NCBI RefSeq assembly: GCF_014930455.1
Contig: NZ_JAAIYO010000001.1
Coordinates: 496,001 to 560,000, forward strand
Origin: Corallococcus soli
Lineage (GTDB): Bacteria > Myxococcota > Myxococcia > Myxococcales > Myxococcaceae
Length of the DNA stretch: 64,000 nucleotides
Direction of reading: 5' to 3'
Every line of letters begins with the position of its first letter. Within the stretch, counting starts at the first letter, position 1. A model generated the notes under the pieces. It did not search any database, was not told the origin of the DNA, and saw nothing but the letters and a program-made list of their open reading frames with translations. Positions 25,835 through 32,156 of this stretch are shown piece after piece. A program made the translations under genes and the position numbers.

Positions 25835-27286
25835 CTACTCCAGCATCCGGGTCGCGCGGGAGGCCCATTCCTGGGTCTTTCCCCGATACGGCGGGAAGAA
25901 CACCGAAGCCAGCGACTTCATCCACTGGACCATCACCGCCCGCTCATGGCTGAAGGTCTTGAACCCGTAGTGCCCGTGGTAGTTGCCCAGGCCGCTCATG
26001 CCCACCCCGCCGAACGGCAGGTTCGGGTTCGCCACGTGGATGAGCACGTTGTTCACCACCACCCCGCCGGACGTCGTGTGCTGGAGCACCTCCTCCACCA
26101 TCTTCGAGTCCTGCGAGAACACGTACAGCGCCAGGGGCTTCCCGCCTTCGTTGATGTGGGCGTAGACCTCCTCGCGCCGCTCGTACGTCAGCACCGGCAG
26201 CACCGGCCCGAAGATTTCCCCCTCCATGATGGGCATCGCCTTCGTCACTCCGGACAACACCGTGGGCGAGATGTACCGGGACGGCCCGTCCGCCGTGCCG
26301 CCCGTCTCCAGCCTCGCCCCCGCGGCGACCGTGCGGTCCAACACCTCCTTGAGCCGCTTCCAGGCGGCCGGATCCACCACGCGCGCCAGGTCCGGGCTCG
26401 CCTGCCGCTCCTCCTCCGTCGTGCCGTAGAAGCGCGTCAGCACCGCCTTGAACGCCTCCAGGAAGGCCTGCTGCCTGGACGCCGGCACGTAGATGTAGTC
26501 CGGCGCCACGCACGTCTGGCCCGCGTTGATGAACTTGCCCCAGGCCAGCGCCTCCGCCGTCGCCGTCAGGTTCGCGGACTCGTCGATGATGACCGGCGAC
26601 TTGCCGCCCAGCTCCAGCGTCACGCTGGAGAGGTACTTCGTCGCCGCCGCCATCACCTTGCGGCCGATGTTCGGGTTGCCCGTGAAGAAGAAGTGGTCGA
26701 ACGGGTGCTGGAGCAGCGCCTCCGCCACGTCCGCGCCGCCCTCGAAGGCCGCCACCTCGTTCTCCGGGAACAGGTCCCGGGTGAGCTGCGCCAGGAAGCG
26801 CGACGTGTGCGGCGTCTTCTCACTGGGCTTGAACATCACCGCGTTGCCCGCCGCGATGGCCGCGATGAGCGGCGCGACCAGCAGCTGGAACGGGTAGTTC
26901 CACGGCGACAGGATGAGCACCACGCCCTTGGCCTCGTAGCGCACGTGGCTGGACGCCCCCTTGAGCGTCAGCGGCGTCGCCACCCGCTTGGGCTTCATCC
27001 ACCCCTTCAGGTGCTTCACCGTGTGGTTCAGCTCCTCCAGCGTGGGGTGGATCTCCGTCAGCTCCACCTCCATGGCCGGCTTGCGGAAGTCCTGGTGGAT
27101 GGCCTCCGCCAGCTGCGCGCGGCGCTGGATGATGGCCTCGCGCAGCTTGCGCAGCCGCGCGATGCGCTCCGCGGTCGTGCTGCGCGACAGGTTCCAGCGG
27201 TTCGCGCGCTGGGCCTCGAACACCGCGCGGATGCGTTCGATCTCCGCGGAGGGCTGGGGGAGGAGGGACGCGACGGCTTCCAACAT
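25835..27286 (-). CDS. Class-3 aldehyde dehydrogenase (paralogue B)
   Basis: A 483-residue aldehyde dehydrogenase. ATG 27286 is preferred because GGAG lies seven bases upstream; an ATG at 27298 would add four residues. Motifs match paralogue A: SPWNYPFQLLVAPLIAA, PSEKTPHTSRFLAQL, FFTGNPNIGR, the Glu in LELGGKSPVIID, the Cys in NAGQTCVAPDYIYV and LPFGGVGMSGLGNYHGHYGFKTFSHERAV. The tail ends FFPPYRGKTQEWASRATRMLE. The two proteins are similar throughout, so the pair arose by tandem duplication. The gene follows the TetR gene by 47 bp and is probably in one operon with it. Confidence 0.87.
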   Translation of the reverse strand: MLEAVASLLPQPSAEIERIRAVFEAQRANRWNLSRSTTAERIARLRKLREAIIQRRAQLAEAIHQDFRKPAMEVELTEIHPTLEELNHTVKHLKGWMKPKRVATPLTLKGASSHVRYEAKGVVLILSPWNYPFQLLVAPLIAAIAAGNAVMFKPSEKTPHTSRFLAQLTRDLFPENEVAAFEGGADVAEALLQHPFDHFFFTGNPNIGRKVMAAATKYLSSVTLELGGKSPVIIDESANLTATAEALAWGKFINAGQTCVAPDYIYVPASRQQAFLEAFKAVLTRFYGTTEEERQASPDLARVVDPAAWKRLKEVLDRTVAAGARLETGGTADGPSRYISPTVLSGVTKAMPIMEGEIFGPVLPVLTYERREEVYAHINEGGKPLALYVFSQDSKMVEEVLQHTTSGGVVVNNVLIHVANPNLPFGGVGMSGLGNYHGHYGFKTFSHERAVMVQWMKSLASVFFPPYRGKTQEWASRATRMLE

Positions 27287-27333
27287 GACGGGCTCCATTT
27301 CGCAAAAGAACGGCCGGTACTGCGGGGTGTGGG

Positions 27334-28008
27334 TCAGCGGGCCTGGAGCCCGCGAAGAAGGGTGGTGATGGCCGCCGTCAGCTCAGCGGTGAAGTCCACG
27401 CGCAGCGGGGCCATGTGCGGCAGCGTCAGCACCTCGCGCGCCACCGGGGCGATGTCCGCCATCTGCCGCAGGCCCGTCACCAGCGCGTGCACGTGGCGGA
27501 TGAGCTGGCCCGCGTCCTCGGGGGTGAGGAAGGGCAGGCGCTGCTGGAGCAGCACCGCTGTCTCTCCCATGGAGATGAGCACGCGCTCCTTGAAGCGCCG
27601 CGCCTGCTCCACCGTGACGTTCTGCTCCAGCACCGTCTGCATCCGCGCGAGCAGCCGGGTGAAGGTCTCCTCCCCCTCCAGCGACTGCGCCACCGTGCGC
27701 GCCAGCTGCTCCGCGCTCCACGCCCCGTCGCCCTGCGCCAGCCGCTGGTTCAGCTTCGCGAACCACGCCGTCAGCAGGTCGTCCAGGAGCGCCAGGAACA
27801 GCGCCTCCTTCGTCGGGAAGTAGAGGAACACCGTCCCCTTGGCCAGCCGCGCCCGCGCCGCCACGTCCGCCATCTTCACCTCGGCGAAGGACGTGGCCTC
27901 GAACAGCGCCCGCGCCGCGTCCAGCAGCTCCCGCCGCCGCGCTTCCTTGTCCTCGTCCCGCCGCGCGCGCGCGGGAGCCTGTCGCCTGGGTGCCGGAGTG
28001 CCCACCAT
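27334..28008 (-). CDS. TetR-family regulator of the aldehyde dehydrogenase operon
   Basis: A 224-residue regulator. ATG 28008 is preceded one codon earlier by a GTG. Residues about 25-70 form the TetR helix-turn-helix, with ELLDAARALFEATSFAEVKMADVAARARLAKGTVFLYFPTKEALF. The rest is a helical ligand-binding and dimer domain with no recognisable ligand signature. The N-terminus is an Arg/Ala/Pro-rich extension. The gene leads a likely operon with two aldehyde dehydrogenases. Two palindromes lie directly upstream of its start, so autorepression relieved by an aldehyde or fatty acid is the obvious model. No strong ribosome site is visible. Confidence 0.88.
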   Translation of the reverse strand: MVGTPAPRRQAPARARRDEDKEARRRELLDAARALFEATSFAEVKMADVAARARLAKGTVFLYFPTKEALFLALLDDLLTAWFAKLNQRLAQGDGAWSAEQLARTVAQSLEGEETFTRLLARMQTVLEQNVTVEQARRFKERVLISMGETAVLLQQRLPFLTPEDAGQLIRHVHALVTGLRQMADIAPVAREVLTLPHMAPLRVDFTAELTAAITTLLRGLQAR

Positions 28009-28022
28009 CACCCGGAGTTAAA

Positions 28023-28058
28023 TGACCAGCGGTCACCCGTCAAGCTGACCGGCGGTCA
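28023..28058. promoter_or_regulatory. Twin palindromic TetR operators
   Basis: Two sites of the form TGACC-N3-GGTCA lie at 28023-28035 (middle AGC) and 28046-28058 (middle GGC), with centres 23 bp apart. Site one ends 15 bp from the TetR start. The stretch also precedes the divergent PLD gene, so both could be controlled. Perfect half-sites and twofold repetition make a TetR target very likely. Occupation by this particular TetR is inferred from position. Confidence 0.75.
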
Positions 28059-28124
28059 TCCATCCGGGGGCCAACGGTTCCGGGGGAATGGCGCTGTGTG
28101 GTTGGGTGTGCGACGCTGGGCGAC

Positions 28125-28754
28125 ATGATGAGGCCCATGGACGCGGAGTTGCTGGCGGGCAGCGCGCTGTACCGGGAGGTGGTGCTGCGCAAGCTGGCGC
28201 AGGCGCGCGAGTCGGTGTGGATCGCCACCGCCAACGTGAAGGCCATGTACGTGGAGGGGGCGCGGGGCAAGTTCGTGCCGCTGCTGGAGGTGCTGGACGG
28301 GCTGGCGGCCAGGGGCGTCGCGCTGCGGCTCTTGCACGCGGAGCTGCCCAGCCGGCCGTTCCGGGCCGCGTTCGACGCCCGCTCGCGGCTGGTGAAGGGG
28401 GGGCTGGAGCTGAAGGTCTGCCCGCGCGTGCACTTCAAGGCGGTGGTGGTGGACGGGGCGTGGGTCTACCTGGGCAGCGCGAACCTCACCGGCGCGGGGC
28501 TGGGCGCCAAGGGGGACGACGTGCGCAACTTCGAGATGGGCTTCGTCACGGAGGACTTCGACGTCATCGACCGGACGACGGCCCTTTTTGACGCGGTGTG
28601 GAATGGCGCGGAGTGTCGAGGTTGCCGCCTTCGCGCCGTGTGTCCCGACCCCATCTTGCCCTCCGGCGTGGGACAGGCGAAGAAACAGGGGCGTGATGGG
28701 GTGCGGCTGGGTCAATCCCGGCGCCTGCGTCGCCCACGGGAGAACACCGCATGA
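28125..28754 (+). CDS. Phospholipase-D-like (single HKD) protein
   Basis: About 209 residues from ATG 28125; ATG 28137 is also possible. It contains one HKD motif, HFKAVVVDG followed by YLGSANLTGAGLG, as in PLD superfamily nucleases, phosphodiesterases and phospholipases. A monomer has half an active site, so it should dimerise. A small C-rich knuckle, CRGCRLRAVC, follows the catalytic domain and might bind zinc or iron. No signal peptide or membrane segment is seen, so it is probably cytoplasmic. A nuclease or repair role is as likely as lipid hydrolysis. It is divergent from the TetR gene and shares its operator region. Confidence 0.78.
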   Translation: MMRPMDAELLAGSALYREVVLRKLAQARESVWIATANVKAMYVEGARGKFVPLLEVLDGLAARGVALRLLHAELPSRPFRAAFDARSRLVKGGLELKVCPRVHFKAVVVDGAWVYLGSANLTGAGLGAKGDDVRNFEMGFVTEDFDVIDRTTALFDAVWNGAECRGCRLRAVCPDPILPSGVGQAKKQGRDGVRLGQSRRLRRPRENTA

Positions 28755-28810
28755 AGCCGTCCTTCGCTCCTCGCACCCGCGCGACGCGCCCACGGGCGGA
28801 CTAGCTCCGG

Positions 28811-30208
28811 GTGGCGCTCCTCGGTCCCAAGACGCACGGCGACGTGGACGGTGACGAACGCGTCCGCCGTCAGGTGAAGCGGCGCACCTACTGGTGGTGC
28901 GCGCTGCTCATCACGCTGGGCTCCCTGGCGCACCCGCTGGTGCTGGGCGGGATGCAGCCGGCGTTCTTCGTGACCCACCTGATATGGGGCGCGGTGTTCG
29001 TGCTGCTGGGCGCGCTCGTGGGCGTCGGGTGGATCCGCGGCCCGGCGAGCGGCATCGCGGCGGGCGCGGTGAGCCTGACGGCGCTCTCGGTGATGATCCA
29101 CATCACCGGAGGCCTCTCCAGCCCGCTCTTCGCCGCCTATTACACGGTGCCGCTGCTCGTCGCCGTCTTCACCCCGGGCCAGCGGCTGCCGGTGTGGTCC
29201 GCCATCGTGGGCACGCTGGGCGCGGTGGTGCTGACGACGTGGCTGTCACGGGCGCCGTGGGCGGCGTTCCTCAGTCAGTCCATCAGCCTCACCTTCACGT
29301 TCCTCGTGTCCGCGTGGGGCGCGGAGACCTTCCGCCGCCTCCAGGGCGCGGAGCGCACCGCGCACCTGGAGCGCGTGGAGGCCCTGCGCCAGCTGGCGGA
29401 CAGCGAGCTGCGCCGCGTGCGCGTGGAGCGCCAGCGCGCGGAGGTGGAGCGGCTGGTGGTGGTGGGGCAGCTCGCCGCGGGCGTGGCCCACGAGGTGAAC
29501 AACCCGCTCGCGTACGTGAAGTCGAACCTGCGCTACCTGGAAGAGGAGTGGGCGGAGGGCGTGCCCGCGGACCTGGACGACGTGCGGCGCGTGCTGGAGG
29601 AGACGCAGCAGGGCGTGATGCGCATCCAGCAGATCGTCACCGACCTGCGCCTGTTCTCCCGCGACGAGCCCGGCGGCATGGAGTCCTGCGACGTCGCGGA
29701 GACGCTGGCGGAGGCGCAGCGGCTGGCCTCCGTGCGCCTGCGCAGCCTGGGCGTGGTGGAGCACGACGTGGCGCCGGACCTGGCCCCCGCGCGCGTCACC
29801 CCCCGTCACCTGGTGCAGGTGCTGGTGAACCTGCTCATCAACGCCGCGGACGCCCTGGAGTCCGTGCGTCCCAGCCGCCCCGCGCACGTCGTGCTGCGCG
29901 CGCGCATGGAGGCCGGAGTCGTGCGCGTGGAGGTGGAGGACAACGGCCCGGGCATCGCGGAGTCCGTGCTGCCGCGCCTCTTCGAGCCCTTCTTCACCAC
30001 CAAGCCGCCCGGCAAGGGCACCGGCCTGGGACTGGCGCTGTGCCGCGAATACGTGGCGCGCGCCGGGGGGACGCTGGAGGCGGAGAACCGCGCGGAGGGC
30101 GGCGCGCGCTTCATCCTCCGACTGCCCGCGGCGGGGGCCCCTTCCCAGCCGCCGCGCCGGGAAGGTGTCGCCTCCGTCGATGCGGGCACGGAGCCCGTGG
30201 CCGAGTAG
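28811..30208 (+). CDS. Membrane sensor histidine kinase
   Basis: A 465-residue kinase with GTG start. Residues about 25-170 hold roughly six transmembrane helices and no large periplasmic loop, so it probably senses a membrane or intramembrane signal. A coiled linker (about 175-215) leads to HisKA with the acceptor His in AAGVAHEVNNPLAYV. HATPase boxes are NLLINAADA, EDNGPGI, FEPFFTTK and GTGLGLALC. The C-terminus is a Pro-rich tail. No response regulator is adjacent, as is common for orphan kinases in myxobacteria. It is 56 bp after the PLD gene. Confidence 0.88.
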   Translation: MALLGPKTHGDVDGDERVRRQVKRRTYWWCALLITLGSLAHPLVLGGMQPAFFVTHLIWGAVFVLLGALVGVGWIRGPASGIAAGAVSLTALSVMIHITGGLSSPLFAAYYTVPLLVAVFTPGQRLPVWSAIVGTLGAVVLTTWLSRAPWAAFLSQSISLTFTFLVSAWGAETFRRLQGAERTAHLERVEALRQLADSELRRVRVERQRAEVERLVVVGQLAAGVAHEVNNPLAYVKSNLRYLEEEWAEGVPADLDDVRRVLEETQQGVMRIQQIVTDLRLFSRDEPGGMESCDVAETLAEAQRLASVRLRSLGVVEHDVAPDLAPARVTPRHLVQVLVNLLINAADALESVRPSRPAHVVLRARMEAGVVRVEVEDNGPGIAESVLPRLFEPFFTTKPPGKGTGLGLALCREYVARAGGTLEAENRAEGGARFILRLPAAGAPSQPPRREGVASVDAGTEPVAE

Positions 30209-30226
30209 CCTCGCGGGCGTCCGCGC

Positions 30227-30601
30227 TCATCGCTCCAGCGCGTGCGCGACCTGTCCCAGCAGCCGCAGGCGCGGGGAGTCCAGCTTGCGCACGGTGCGCA
30301 TGAGCCGGCGCACCTCGGGACGCTCGCGGTACTCCGGCGGATCCTCCGCGAGCTGCGGCGCGCCGTCCTCCGTCACCGCCGCCGTCGCGCTCAACCCGAG
30401 CAGCACGTCCGATGAGCAGCTCAGCACCAGGCACAACTTCCGCAACGTCCGGACGCTGGGCAGCATGTGCCCGCGCTCCAGCCGCCCGTAGACCTCGGTG
30501 GCGATGCCGACGCGCTCGGCCACATCGGCCTGCGTCAGTTCCAGCCGCTGCCGGGACGCGCGGACTGCGTTTCCAATGAGGGTGGCCAGTCGTTGTTCCA
30601 T
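30227..30601 (-). CDS. XRE-family transcriptional regulator
   Basis: A 124-residue protein from ATG 30601, the only plausible start. Residues about 8-62 are a Cro/C1-type helix-turn-helix, with RQRLELTQADVAERVGIATEVYGRLERGHMLPSVRTLRKL. The remaining 60 residues are charged and Arg-rich with no recognised ligand domain. It is probably a small dimeric repressor. Two direct TTTCGAC repeats 11 bp apart (on its strand) precede the start and may be its operator. The ribosome site is weak. No partner toxin gene is adjacent, so an antitoxin role is not supported. Confidence 0.82.
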   Translation of the reverse strand: MEQRLATLIGNAVRASRQRLELTQADVAERVGIATEVYGRLERGHMLPSVRTLRKLCLVLSCSSDVLLGLSATAAVTEDGAPQLAEDPPEYRERPEVRRLMRTVRKLDSPRLRLLGQVAHALER

Positions 30602-31027
30602 GGCGTCGAAAACCTGTCGAAAGAGGAGCTTCTCCCCCCGCTTCTGGGACGGAGAGGTACCGGGGAGAAGTCGCTGCCTTGCGTGACCTCGTGAGACACA
30701 GATTACGAGTGGGGTCTGACATCTCCGGACGTGCGGACGAACGCCGCAAACCCGCGACAACTCGCGGTTTCCGCCGTTCCGACGCGCTCGTTTCGCAAGG
30801 CTTCCCGGGTGCTGTTTTCTCGCGTGATGCGAGCGTCGAACCGGGGTGGTAGGCGCGGGCTTGGGCTCCCCTCCCACGACGTCAGGGGAAGGCCTTGCGA
30901 GGTCGCACGACCCTGGGGGTTGTTCCGCCCGTTTCCGGACTTTTCTTGAAGGGTCCGGGGAGACCGCGCGCTCCGGCGAAGCGGGGCCGGAGCGGGTCTC
31001 ACCCGAGGGCAGCGCGGCGGGAGGACT
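30602..31027. other. 426-bp gap without a convincing gene
   Basis: Between the XRE start and the nitronate-monooxygenase stop I see no coding frame with the expected GC3 pattern and ribosome site. It holds the XRE leader with its direct repeats. It also has an inverted repeat at 30752-30767 (CCGCGA and TCGCGG, 4-base loop) flanked by A and T runs that could form a weak hairpin. The remainder has lower GC than the neighbours and shows nothing else. Confidence 0.6.
30605..30622 (-). promoter_or_regulatory. Direct repeat upstream of XRE gene
   Basis: GTCGAAA occurs at 30605-30611 and again at 30616-30622, one helical turn (11 bp) apart. It lies immediately before the XRE start in the 5' leader. 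Position and spacing fit a repressor contact or autoregulatory site. Two short copies are weak evidence. Confidence 0.3.
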
Positions 31028-31918
31028 TCAGCCCGCGTCGTCCACGGACGGCAGCGCGGCGCGCGCTTCGGCGTACTCGCGCACCATGCGCTCCACGACG
31101 CTGGCGGCCGGCAGCACGTCCTTGACGAAGGCCACGCCGTGCCCCGCGCTCCAGGTGTCCTTCCACGCCTTGCCCTGGCCCGCGCGGAAGCGCTCCAGCG
31201 CGCCCTTGAGGAAGTTGCCGTGCACGCCCGTCACCTCCTTCGTGTACTCCAGGTCCTCCGGGCTGGAGTCCACCAGCGCCTGCTTGTAGTCGGGCGCGGC
31301 GCCGGCCTCCTCCGTCGCGAGGAAGCGCGTGCCCAGGTACGCGCCGTCCAGGCCCATGGCGAGCGTCGCGGCCAGGTGGCGCCCGGTGGAGAGCGCGCCC
31401 GCGAGCACCACCGGCACGCCCAGCTCCTGCTTGAGCCACGGCCCCAGCACCAGCGGGCTCAGGTGGCCCGCGTGGCCGCCCGCGCCGGAGCCCACCGCGA
31501 CGAGCGCGTCCACGCCCGCCTTCACGGCCTTCTCCGCGTGGCGCAGCGAAATCACGTCGCTCCACACCTTGCCGCCGTACGCGTGCACGCGCTCCACCAC
31601 CGGCGTGGGGTCCCCCAGGCTGGTGATGACGAGCGGCACCTTGCGCTCCACCGTCGCGGCCATGTCCTCCTCCAGCCGCTCGGCCCACTTGAGGATGAGG
31701 TTCACGCCGAAGGGCACGTCCTTCGGGAACGTGGCCAGGAAGTCCCGGTACGCCTGCGCGGTCCGGTAGTTGAGCGACGGCACCGCGCCGATGGCGCCCG
31801 CGCGTCCGGCGGCCTCCAGGAGCGCGGCGTTGGACACGAGGAACATGGGCGCGGCGATGATGGGATAGCGGATGCCCAACATCCGGGTCACGGCGGTGTC
31901 GATGCGCGAAGGGGCCAT
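31028..31918 (-). CDS. Nitronate monooxygenase/FabK-like flavoprotein
   Basis: A 296-residue TIM-barrel flavoenzyme from ATG 31918. It contains RYPIIAAPMFLVSNAALLEAAGRAGAIGAVPSL near the start, a glycine-rich FMN/substrate loop GSGAGGHAGHLSPLVLGP, and GLDGAYLGTRFLATEEAG, all typical of 2-nitropropane-dioxygenase-like proteins. Members detoxify alkyl nitronates or act as enoyl-ACP reductases (FabK), which this does not clearly resemble. A His in the GGHAGH loop fits the class I catalytic His, tentatively. It diverges from pomY with 238 bp between starts. No metabolic neighbours help. Confidence 0.82.
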   Translation of the reverse strand: MAPSRIDTAVTRMLGIRYPIIAAPMFLVSNAALLEAAGRAGAIGAVPSLNYRTAQAYRDFLATFPKDVPFGVNLILKWAERLEEDMAATVERKVPLVITSLGDPTPVVERVHAYGGKVWSDVISLRHAEKAVKAGVDALVAVGSGAGGHAGHLSPLVLGPWLKQELGVPVVLAGALSTGRHLAATLAMGLDGAYLGTRFLATEEAGAAPDYKQALVDSSPEDLEYTKEVTGVHGNFLKGALERFRAGQGKAWKDTWSAGHGVAFVKDVLPAASVVERMVREYAEARAALPSVDDAG

Positions 31919-32029
31919 GGGCGCATTGGAGCACGCGTGCTCGCGGGCGCGAGGCCGAAAAATCGGCCTGGGCGGCGTTGTCAATCGCAGCGTGTCTCCA
32001 GAGGGGAAAACCCCTGGTGTTTCCGTGGT

Positions 32030-32055
32030 TTACGTAGCACGTAGGGCTGACGTAA
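32030..32055. promoter_or_regulatory. Cluster of ACGTA motifs between divergent genes
   Basis: TTACGT at 32030-32035 and ACGTAA at 32050-32055 form an inverted repeat with 14 bases between. An extra ACGTAG lies at 32039-32044. The cluster sits in the 238-bp divergent promoter region of the nitronate monooxygenase and pomY. It may be a regulator site; no factor can be named. Confidence 0.3.
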
Positions 32056-32156
32056 GGTGCGCCCCCCGACCGAGGTCGGGAAAGCCGGGGGTTCCCTTCG
32101 GTGACGCGAACCGGGGAGCGCCGCCGAGCGTTTTTGCGGGGAGGCCAGACTCAGCC

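Noticed and set aside
30703-31002. A 99-codon open frame in the XRE-side gap
   Set aside because: It lacks a ribosome site and host codon pattern, and its product is Arg/Pro/Ser low complexity.
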